Of a stretch of 26,677 nucleotides of DNA, positions 1 to 6,208 are shown one piece after another. Location: the NCBI GenBank assembly GCA_035290185.1, contig DATDUW010000015.1, forward strand, positions 1-26,677. The letters run 5' to 3'. Source of the DNA: DATDUW01 sp035290185. Its GTDB lineage: Bacteria > Patescibacteriota > Patescibacteriia > UBA9934 > GWF2-40-263. Numbering within the stretch: the stretch's first letter is position 1; each line of letters begins with the position of its first letter. The notes beneath the pieces were generated by a model. That model saw nothing but the letters and a program-made list of their open reading frames with translations, was not told the DNA's origin and did no database searches. The position numbers and the translations under genes were made by a program.

Positions 1-39
1 TATTATGAAAATACTACTTCGGGAATGTACGGAGTCTAG
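1..39 (+). CDS. possible C-terminal end of an upstream gene (partial)
   Basis: Frame 1 is open from the window edge and reads YYENTTSGMYGV before a TAG at 37-39. It is followed about 50 bases later by a plausible intrinsic terminator, which is what one expects after a gene end. Frame 2 is also open, up to a TGA at 48-50, so the choice of frame is uncertain. No family can be recognised from 12 residues. Confidence 0.25.
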   Translation, partial: YYENTTSGMYGV

Positions 40-88
40 CCCAACCTGACTTTCGGAAAAGAAAAGGAAGGAGTCGAATTCACTAAAG

Positions 89-116
89 CCGCCGGCGTTC
101 TTGCCAGCGGTTTTTT
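89..116 (+). terminator. intrinsic terminator
   Basis: The arm CCGCCGGC (89-96) pairs with GCCAGCGG (103-110) with one C-A mismatch around a 6-base loop, followed directly by six T. It lies between the presumed upstream gene end and the convergent trmB-like gene (stop at 213). The T-tract is on the + strand, so it mainly serves the upstream gene. Confidence 0.75.
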
Positions 117-212
117 ATAGGGCTTCTACTTCGGTATAGAACTTTGTCGAAATTTTTCTCACGAAGATTTTTGATTTCTTCTCATCCTACATCCAAATGG
201 GGGTGTTTTATT

Positions 213-956
213 TTATGGCAAAGATTTCCAGATGATTTCAAAAAGTTCTTTTTGCAGTTTGATGACGCTTTTGTTTTCAATCACAATCGCCATGATCGGG
301 GGTATCAACTGATGAATAATGAGCATTTGAGGGGTGAGAACCATATCAATTTCCAAAGAAGTTCCAAGGGGGAGAATTTTTACCTGTTCCTGAAAATTTT
401 TTTCCCATCGTTTGTGTTGACGTGCAACCGGAGAATCCTGAAATAGTAATCGCGTAGTGATAGGGAGTTTTGCCCGTTTTTTTATGTAGGACAAAAAATA
501 GGGTTCGTCTAATTGCAACCACTGCGCTTGGTTTGTGATAACCAGATAATCTTCGCGGGATTTGATATGTTTGAGGGAATCGTCATAAAGAGATTTTACA
601 GCCGTTAATCCCTCGTAACATTTTACAGAATTACGCTCTCCTTCGAGATTGTAAGCCGCTAAAAATTGAGGGAGATGTTTTTGAAAAATTTCCTTCCGTT
701 TTTCAAGAATTTGCTCCAAATATTCCGGATGAGACGCGACGAACAGTTTTTTAAAACCACGCACTTTTGTATGCATCAACCCTTGCTGTTGAAGCGATGC
801 AGCAATGGAATAGACCGTACTTCTTTTTATTCCTGCGCTATGGGCTATTTTTAAAATTGAACTTGGACCAAGGGAAAGGGAAGCAAAGTAGACCCTCGAT
901 TCATTTTCGGTTAAACCGATTTTTTTTAAAATACCAATGAGGTTGGTTCCTTCCAT
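213..956 (-). CDS. TrmB-family transcriptional regulator
   Basis: Probable DNA-binding regulator of the divergent ABC transporter operon. The N-terminus has the TrmB-type winged helix-turn-helix: the stretch around KKIGLTENESRVYFASL, then a recognition-helix region IKRSTVYSIAASLQQQGL (about residues 6-65). A linker with alternating charged and hydrophobic residues (HPEYLEQILEKRKEIF) and the typical YEGLTAVKSLYDDSL segment lead into a C-terminal effector domain of about 130 residues. The ATG at 956 gives an N-terminus that fits the family; an in-frame TTG at 983 would add nine residues (MSIFKFQKS). Neither start has a clear Shine-Dalgarno. The gene is AT-rich like the ABC operon and unlike most of the window, so the two were probably acquired together. 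The effector is unknown; many TrmB proteins sense sugars, but this neighbourhood suggests the imported solute. Confidence 0.85.
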   Translation of the reverse strand: MEGTNLIGILKKIGLTENESRVYFASLSLGPSSILKIAHSAGIKRSTVYSIAASLQQQGLMHTKVRGFKKLFVASHPEYLEQILEKRKEIFQKHLPQFLAAYNLEGERNSVKCYEGLTAVKSLYDDSLKHIKSREDYLVITNQAQWLQLDEPYFLSYIKKRAKLPITTRLLFQDSPVARQHKRWEKNFQEQVKILPLGTSLEIDMVLTPQMLIIHQLIPPIMAIVIENKSVIKLQKELFEIIWKSLP

Positions 957-987
957 ACTTTTTTGAAATTTAAAAATGCTCAATTTT

Positions 988-1006
988 TTGTCGAAAAAAG
1001 CGACAA
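988..1006. promoter_or_regulatory. candidate operator, inverted repeat TTGTCG-N7-CGACAA
   Basis: A perfect 6-bp inverted repeat, TTGTCG (988-993) and CGACAA (1001-1006), with an A-rich 7-base centre. It lies just downstream of the predicted trmB-like transcription start and just upstream of the coding start. That position fits autorepression. The half-site TGTCG recurs in the palindrome at 1065-1072. Assignment to the TrmB-like protein is an inference. Confidence 0.5.
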
Positions 1007-1021
1007 CATTTTATGTGCTAA

Positions 1022-1050
1022 ATCATCTTTCTTTTTTAAAGAAATGTCAA
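1022..1050 (-). promoter_or_regulatory. promoter of the trmB-like gene
   Basis: On the minus strand a perfect -35 TTGACA (1050-1045) is followed after 17 bases by GATGAT (1027-1022), a 4/6 match to the -10 consensus. Transcription would start near 1015, about 60 bases before the preferred ATG at 956. Confidence 0.5.
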
Positions 1051-1064
1051 TTATTTAATAAATG

Positions 1065-1072
1065 TGTCGACA
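1065..1072. promoter_or_regulatory. candidate operator, palindrome TGTCGACA
   Basis: A perfect 8-bp palindrome sharing the TGTCG/CGACA half-sites of the repeat at 988-1006. It lies between the two divergent -35 boxes, four bases upstream of the ABC operon -35. A regulator bound here could act on both promoters. Confidence 0.45.
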
Positions 1073-1075
1073 AAT

Positions 1076-1105
1076 AGGACAAAAAATATTTTTTTATGGT
1101 ACAGT
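1076..1105 (+). promoter_or_regulatory. promoter of the ABC transporter operon
   Basis: A -35-like AGGACA (1076-1081, 4/6) is followed after 18 bases by TACAGT (1100-1105), preceded by TGG to give an extended -10 (TGGTACAGT). The same TATGGTA core appears in two other predicted promoters of this window (21652, 24478). The predicted start near 1112 leaves a leader of about 120 bases. Confidence 0.45.
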
Positions 1106-1134
1106 ATTCTCTGAAAGGAAATTTCATACATTTT

Positions 1135-1191
1135 ATGGGAGAAAAAATTTTTGATGCGCTCAGTTTGGCTAAAAAAAGTCAAAAGTATTAA
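1135..1191 (+). CDS. possible 18-codon leader ORF upstream of the binding-protein gene
   Basis: An ATG at 1135 opens an 18-codon reading frame (MGEKIFDALSLAKKSQKY) ending in TAA at 1189-1191, inside the predicted leader of the ABC operon. It is in the same frame as the binding protein but separated from it by two stops, so it is not an N-terminal extension. AAAGGAAA at 1115-1122 is too distant to be a good Shine-Dalgarno. It may be chance in an AT-rich leader. Confidence 0.2.
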   Translation: MGEKIFDALSLAKKSQKY

Positions 1192-1233
1192 AATACGTTT
1201 GATTTAGATTTTTTTTAATTATTTTCAAGCACT

Positions 1234-2256
1234 ATGAAAAAAAATGTTTGGGTCGTCGTTGCCATTTTGGTGGTCATCATAGGAGGATTTTTTCTCCTCA
1301 ATAAAAAATCCGTACCAGCAACAGTGGTTACGGGAGAGGGTCTTTATCCGGGGGCAATAAAAGTTGGTCACTTGGTGGCCACAGATATGGCCCCGCTTTT
1401 TATCGCAAAAGAAGCAGGATATTTTAAGGACGAAGGTCTTGAAGTTGAAACGATATTTTTTTCAAATCCAGGCGATAATAATGCGGCACTTTCCGGCGGA
1501 AGTGTTCAGTTTTCAATCAACCCTTTCACCTTAGCGTATCTTGGTCAAAATAGTGGTGTCCCCATGCGCATTCTTGCAAATGCGGGAGGTAATGGCATTA
1601 TGCAAGTTGTTGTTCAGGGAAAATACAATGTAAATTCTCTTGATGAGCTTTTTTCCTATGTCAAAAATCACCCAAAAGAAAAATTAAAAGTTGGGACACT
1701 TCGTGGAGATACCCTGGACATGATTCTCTACAAAGCATTCAAGAATAAGGGTTTGACCTATGATGATTTTGAAATGATTTGGTTTGACGATTTACTTGCC
1801 ATGGTTCAATCATTCAAAACCGACGACATTGCAATCTTGAGCCACATTCAACCTTATACGACAGATTTACAAATGAATTACGGAGCAAAATTATTAACAG
1901 ACAACGCCGTGGTGTGGGGAAAAGGTACTCCAAACACGACAATTATTGCCCTGGATGGTTTTGCAAAAAAATATCCTGAAACAGTAAAACGCTTTCTTCG
2001 CGCTGAAAATCGAGCCCTTGATTTAATCAAAAATAATCCGGAAAAGGCAGAACAATTTCTTGCTGGAAAAAATTACTACAAAACGCCCGATAACGTGCTC
2101 CTTGCATCTTTTAAAACACAAAGCGAAGCAACGCTCTATCCGAATATCGAAGGAATGATGTCCGCAATCAATGACATGGTGACACAAAATTATATCAAGG
2201 AACCGACGGTCAATATTGTAGATACATCCTATCTTGATGCGGCACTCAAAAAATAA
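1234..2256 (+). CDS. ABC transporter solute-binding protein, NMT1/SsuA (NitT/TauT) type, membrane-anchored
   Basis: Extracytoplasmic binding protein of a NitT/TauT-class importer. Residues 5-22 form one hydrophobic helix after MKKN. There is no lipobox Cys, so it is probably an uncleaved anchor. The mature part begins with the family pattern IKVGHLVATDMAPLFIAKEAG, then YFKDEGLEVE and a GSVQFSINP segment, typical of the SsuA/NMT1/THI5 periplasmic fold. The length of 340 residues is normal. It is the first gene of a four-gene operon; the permease starts five bases after its stop. Family members bind nitrate, sulfonates, taurine, pyrimidines or vitamin precursors, and the ligand cannot be read from sequence. 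Import of a vitamin precursor or an organic sulfur or nitrogen compound would suit an auxotrophic cell. No Shine-Dalgarno precedes the ATG. Confidence 0.88.
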   Translation: MKKNVWVVVAILVVIIGGFFLLNKKSVPATVVTGEGLYPGAIKVGHLVATDMAPLFIAKEAGYFKDEGLEVETIFFSNPGDNNAALSGGSVQFSINPFTLAYLGQNSGVPMRILANAGGNGIMQVVVQGKYNVNSLDELFSYVKNHPKEKLKVGTLRGDTLDMILYKAFKNKGLTYDDFEMIWFDDLLAMVQSFKTDDIAILSHIQPYTTDLQMNYGAKLLTDNAVVWGKGTPNTTIIALDGFAKKYPETVKRFLRAENRALDLIKNNPEKAEQFLAGKNYYKTPDNVLLASFKTQSEATLYPNIEGMMSAINDMVTQNYIKEPTVNIVDTSYLDAALKK

Positions 2257-2261
2257 AATGC

Positions 2262-3056
2262 ATGAAAAGAGGGCCTTCAAATTATACAGGGGCGATTTGC
2301 GCAATGATTTCAATTGCGGTTCTTGTTGGTATTTGGGAATTATCAGGAAAAGTCGGGTGGAAATATCTGCAGATATTTCCACCCCCTTCCCATTTTCTAG
2401 CCGATCTCGCAGATAATGGTTTTCGTATTGGACTTGGTTCGCAAGCGGCGGGTATTCCGTCTTCGATTTTGTCGAGTTTTTTTCGTGTCTTTGTTGGTCT
2501 TGGCATAGGATTTATCAGTGCACTTTGCGCTGGTACAGCGATTAGCATCTCAATTTGGGTGAAACGATTTGTCATGCCCATTGTCGAGCTTCTTGCACCG
2601 ATTGCGCCAATCGCATGGATTCCCCTTGCTCTTGTTATTTTTGGTATAGGAAATCAAACGGCAATATTTATTGTTTTCATGGGAGTATTTTTTATGCTCA
2701 CCATTGCAACAGTAAAGGCAATTGAGACCGTTCCAGAATATCTCATAAATATCGCCAAAACACTTGGAGCACGTAAATGGCAAATTTGGACACAGGTAAT
2801 ATTCCCCTATATTTTGCCGCAAGTGTTTACCATTTTGCGATTAAACTTTATCGCCGCATGGATGGCTGTGCTCGCCGCAGAAATGACAGGGCTTCGCGAT
2901 GGTTTGGGTGCAATTATTATGAATGGACGGAACTTGTTTGATAACAATTTAATTCTTCTTGGAATGTGTCTCATCGGCATTTCAGGATTTATCATTGATG
3001 CTCTCTTAAAATATATTCAGAAAAAGTTTTTCTGGTGGGATGTACAACGCATGTAA
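2262..3056 (+). CDS. ABC transporter permease, NitT/TauT (SsuC-like) type
   Basis: Inner-membrane permease of about six helices, 264 residues, in the binding-protein-dependent transport family (BPD_transp_1). The conserved EAA loop that contacts the ATPase is visible at residues 165-184 (AKTLGARKWQIWTQVIFPYI). Upstream helices include the proline-rich LAPIAPIAWIPLALVIFGIG segment typical of SsuC/TauC permeases. The gene follows the binding protein by five bases and precedes the ATPase by three, so the three are almost certainly co-translated. A single permease gene implies a homodimer in the membrane. Confidence 0.9.
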   Translation: MKRGPSNYTGAICAMISIAVLVGIWELSGKVGWKYLQIFPPPSHFLADLADNGFRIGLGSQAAGIPSSILSSFFRVFVGLGIGFISALCAGTAISISIWVKRFVMPIVELLAPIAPIAWIPLALVIFGIGNQTAIFIVFMGVFFMLTIATVKAIETVPEYLINIAKTLGARKWQIWTQVIFPYILPQVFTILRLNFIAAWMAVLAAEMTGLRDGLGAIIMNGRNLFDNNLILLGMCLIGISGFIIDALLKYIQKKFFWWDVQRM

Positions 3057-3059
3057 TTT

Positions 3060-3896
3060 ATGAGAGCACAAGATAAAAAAACTAAACAGGGTTCCCTTGA
3101 AGGGAACTCTATTGGATTTTCTCGTGAAGATGGAGGGCAACATTTACTTGAGATTATCAGGGATACCTCGCTCGCACTCCACAATGGCGAATTTAAAACA
3201 ATTATCGGTCCATCAGGATGTGGAAAAACAACCCTCCTTTCAATATTGAGCGGGCTTCTTCGTCCGGACAGAGGAACCGTTTTGTTAAATGGCATTGAAA
3301 TGGGAGAAATTACAAAACGCGTAGGACTTCCCACTCCGTCCGATGTCGGTGTTGTTTTTCAGGATTACGGTCTTTTTCCTTGGCGTACGGTTGAAAAAAA
3401 TGTCGCTTTTGGACTCGAGATGGTCAAAACTCCAAAAAATATTATTGAAAAAAAAGTTTCAGATATTTTAGCTCGTGTTGGCCTTACAGAATTTTCAAAA
3501 CATTATCCTCATCAATTATCGGGTGGAATGAAGCAGAGAACATCCATTGCACGGGTATTAGCAACGGATGCGGAATTTTTGCTCATGGATGAACCATTTT
3601 CCGCTCTCGATTTTCAAACGCGCTATTTCATGCAAGAATTTTTACTGGAAATTTGGAAAAAATTTGACAAGACGATTATTTATGTGACACACCACATGGA
3701 CGAGGCAATAATGCTTTCGGATACGATTTATCTCATGACAGCACGGCCCGGAAAAATTATTGAAGAAATGAAAATCGATTTGCCTCGTCCAAGATCAATA
3801 ATTGATCCAAAATTTGTTGAATATAGAAACCATATCGCGCTTCATCTCGAACGCGAAGTAAAAAATAATTCAGTCTTTTGTCTTGAACATCTATGA
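3060..3896 (+). CDS. ABC transporter ATP-binding protein, NitT/TauT (SsuB-like) type
   Basis: Cytoplasmic ATPase that powers the importer. All nucleotide-binding motifs are intact: Walker A GPSGCGKTT (50-58), Q-loop Gln101 in VVFQDYGLFPW, signature LSGGMKQR (153-160), Walker B FLLMDE (173-178), D-loop SALD, and H-loop His211 in THHMDEA. The FQDYGLFPW Q-loop is characteristic of the SsuB/TauB/NrtD branch. There is a roughly 20-residue charged extension before the usual N-terminus. Its stop overlaps the start of the next gene by four bases (ATGA), indicating translational coupling to that unknown protein. Confidence 0.92.
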   Translation: MRAQDKKTKQGSLEGNSIGFSREDGGQHLLEIIRDTSLALHNGEFKTIIGPSGCGKTTLLSILSGLLRPDRGTVLLNGIEMGEITKRVGLPTPSDVGVVFQDYGLFPWRTVEKNVAFGLEMVKTPKNIIEKKVSDILARVGLTEFSKHYPHQLSGGMKQRTSIARVLATDAEFLLMDEPFSALDFQTRYFMQEFLLEIWKKFDKTIIYVTHHMDEAIMLSDTIYLMTARPGKIIEEMKIDLPRPRSIIDPKFVEYRNHIALHLEREVKNNSVFCLEHL

Positions 3897-4300
3897 AGGA
3901 AGGGACGGAAGGTGAAAATTTTTTTGAAGGGGGGAAAGAGGATTCCCCCACTCCGGAGGAGACGACGTTGGATGTAAAAGAAGATGCTGTTCTTTTTGAA
4001 TTGTTTGAATTTTTTTGTGATCAGGGTCACGCGATAAAACTTGAAGGGGACGAAGGGGGTCTTGTCGCTGTGCGAGGACAACTCGATTTGCATGGTATGC
4101 CAGGCCATTCGGAGTGGATTATTACTCCTGCAATCAAAGGAGGCAGAATTCTGGTTGACGGAAAACCAGCAGAAGGACAGAGGGTGACCCTGCGTCAAGG
4201 GAAGAAATCTTTTTTTCTTTTTTTTGAAGATGAGCCGCTCAGAGGTCTGAGATACATTGTCAATAGAAAAAGGTTTGCTGGGTCCGGAGAAAAATTTTAG
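3893..4300 (+). CDS. unknown 135-residue protein coupled to the ABC importer
   Basis: Not recognised. It starts at the ATGA overlap with the ATPase stop, so it belongs to the importer operon. The first 25 residues are acidic and disordered-looking (many Glu and Gly). The rest alternates hydrophobic and polar residues with Gly turns (RGQLDLHGMPGHSEWII, GGRILVDGKPAEGQRVTL), suggesting a small beta-rich fold. There is no signal peptide or membrane helix, so it is probably cytoplasmic. Its base composition is closer to that of the downstream genes than to the AT-rich ABC genes. It could be a regulatory or accessory subunit, or an enzyme acting on the imported solute; nothing in the sequence decides this. 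Confidence 0.75.
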   Translation: MKEGTEGENFFEGGKEDSPTPEETTLDVKEDAVLFELFEFFCDQGHAIKLEGDEGGLVAVRGQLDLHGMPGHSEWIITPAIKGGRILVDGKPAEGQRVTLRQGKKSFFLFFEDEPLRGLRYIVNRKRFAGSGEKF

Positions 4301-4321
4301 AGGAAAGAAGAAAGTTTGTTG

Positions 4322-4352
4322 GGTGGTTTGGCGTTCCTACTCACCAACCACC
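4322..4352. terminator. hairpin between convergent genes, possible terminator
   Basis: GGTGGTTtGG (4322-4331) pairs with CCAACCACC (4344-4352) with one bulged T and a 12-base loop. It sits at the convergence of the ABC operon and the DUF11-like gene and overlaps the last codons of the latter. No T-tract follows on either strand, so termination is only suggested. Confidence 0.35.
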
Positions 4353-6202
4353 ACTCCTTTTCCTGTAGCAAACGCATCGGTCAGTAATTCCGTATCCAAG
4401 GCATCCATGGCCTGATGAATGGGATTTTTGGTGAAGGTGTCCATGGCTTCAAGGGCCGTGGCATTCGTAAGTTTAAAAAAGGACCCCACATCCGCGGTGG
4501 ATGGGGTTACAGCAACGTCGAACCAGGCTTGCAGGGTTGTTGTTTCTTTAGAAAGGTGATCCACTGACCAGGTGACGATTCGCGTGGTCGAGTCATAGGA
4601 GAGAGACCCGACGCCAGCAGCGTTTATTCCTTTCCAAGCCGCTGTGGCAGGCAGGCTTGTTGTCATACGGACGCGTTCCAGATCATGAAGGGAATTCTCA
4701 AGATTCCAGAAGATTCGATAAGTCGTCGTCTGGTCTACGGTTGGTGGAATGGGGCCGGAACCCAGAGGCGCTCCTTCTTCATTGAAATATTTCGCTGCAG
4801 AAGAAGCATGGGTATCAGACTGGAGTTTGATTTCGAGGGTCGGTGTTTTAAGGGTTCGATCTGTTTGAACACTTCCGACTTTTTGGAGGCGCACGGAAAG
4901 ATCGACAGTGAAGACATCGGCTGTTGCCATAGGATCAATGGAGGGGGGAAGGGGGAGGAGAAGATCGAGAATAGCATTATCGCCGGGAGAGAGCTTTGTA
5001 AGTTTGGCAAGATTGGAGGCATCCCAAATGAGAGAGTCACCCTCACGTCGTCCTCCAGCTGTATCCGCCTTTTCCCAATGGATGGGGAGAGAACGTTCGT
5101 CTGGCGTGGAAAAAACAAGGACGATCGAGACATCCTCCGTTGCCTCCTTTCCTTGTTGGGCAAAATCAATGGAAAGGGCCACTGGTTCGCCCAACGGGAC
5201 CGTTTGATTCTGATCGGTTCCATTTACAATGAGGTGCACCGCGAGATTGGCTCCAAGTACGTCTGTAGAAATCTCGGCTTCCCCTTGGGATAAAAACGTT
5301 TCCTTCTCATCCAGAAAGCCAACGGTGGCCTTAGCCGTTGCAGTCCCGGATGCATCTGATCCAAAAGAACCGTTGATACTAATAAGCGTTTCTTCTCCAG
5401 GGGCAAGGGTTGGAAGATTCCATTCAGCAAGGCTTGGCGTACGCGGATCAGGCTTGGCTGTTAACCAATGAAAGGAAGTTGGGAGATCGGCTCGAAGGAG
5501 AATATTGCGGAGGGTGTCTGCTCCGGCGTTCCGTACGCTGACGGTATAAACGGTTTCGTCTCCCGGGATGGCCTTTGGTGGCCCTTCCATTTTAACGGAC
5601 AGAACCGAAGTGTTGACGTCCGTGGTCATGCTGGCAATTTCTTTGAACTCCGAGCTTGTGTTTGCCTGGCGGTACGTAAAGATTCCTTGGATTTTTTCTG
5701 TGCTTGGGACTGGTGACTGAAAGGAACCGGTGATTTCAAGAAAACCGTCGGAGCCGGGAGAGAGGGGGCCAAAGGTCCAGTGTGTTCCGTCCGTGGGGGG
5801 CGGATTAGTCTTTGATAAGCTGAATCCACGCGGAACAAGCAGGTCCATTTCTAGAGAAGTAATGGAGATACGGGAAGGGTTTGCGTAGCGAATGCGGTAG
5901 CTGGCCGGCGCTCCTGATACAGCTGTGGGTGGCCCTTCTACGGACAAGGAGAGCGGTTTGGAGGTTCGTGCTACATATGGCTGCCAGAGAAGAAAGAAGG
6001 CTGTCCATGCTCCGGCCGCGGCAAGAATGAAAAAAAATGCTAGACGCATCGCTGTGTGTGCCACAGAAGAACGTCGACGCTCGAGGGTCTTGAAATTTGG
6101 AAGCGTTCCGTCCGCATCCGCATAGATACGGCGCAGGTGTCCTTCTACTTCGCGACGCGGTCGGTGTCGCGGCCTGCGGCGGGGATCGTTCGTTTGGTTC
6201 AT
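4337..6202 (-). CDS. membrane-anchored surface protein with DUF11-like beta-sandwich repeats
   Basis: A 621-residue surface protein. Residues 1-50 are strongly basic (RRRPRHRPRR) and cytoplasmic, one membrane helix spans about 53-74, and the rest is extracellular. At least three tandem segments of about 110-130 residues start with patterns such as LSLSVEGPPTAVSGAPASYR and MEGPPKAIPGDETVYTVSVR and run to LPTSFHW, typical of DUF11/CARDB-like domains that resemble Ig folds. There are almost no Cys. It starts six bases after the stop of the DUF4012 gene, so the two form an operon; this pairing suggests one cell-envelope assembly. The role could be adhesion or S-layer-like, which is inference. Its final codons form part of the hairpin at 4322-4352. 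Confidence 0.8.
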   Translation of the reverse strand: MNQTNDPRRRPRHRPRREVEGHLRRIYADADGTLPNFKTLERRRSSVAHTAMRLAFFFILAAAGAWTAFFLLWQPYVARTSKPLSLSVEGPPTAVSGAPASYRIRYANPSRISITSLEMDLLVPRGFSLSKTNPPPTDGTHWTFGPLSPGSDGFLEITGSFQSPVPSTEKIQGIFTYRQANTSSEFKEIASMTTDVNTSVLSVKMEGPPKAIPGDETVYTVSVRNAGADTLRNILLRADLPTSFHWLTAKPDPRTPSLAEWNLPTLAPGEETLISINGSFGSDASGTATAKATVGFLDEKETFLSQGEAEISTDVLGANLAVHLIVNGTDQNQTVPLGEPVALSIDFAQQGKEATEDVSIVLVFSTPDERSLPIHWEKADTAGGRREGDSLIWDASNLAKLTKLSPGDNAILDLLLPLPPSIDPMATADVFTVDLSVRLQKVGSVQTDRTLKTPTLEIKLQSDTHASSAAKYFNEEGAPLGSGPIPPTVDQTTTYRIFWNLENSLHDLERVRMTTSLPATAAWKGINAAGVGSLSYDSTTRIVTWSVDHLSKETTTLQAWFDVAVTPSTADVGSFFKLTNATALEAMDTFTKNPIHQAMDALDTELLTDAFATGKGVVVGE

Positions 6203-6208
6203 AAGCGG

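Noticed and set aside
1106..1233. Possible riboswitch (for example TPP) in the importer leader
   Set aside because: None of the conserved TPP or other riboswitch cores I know could be found; the leader is simply AT-rich.
4685..5293. Plus-strand open frame of 202 codons
   Set aside because: Antisense to the DUF11-like gene, with no signals and no family features.
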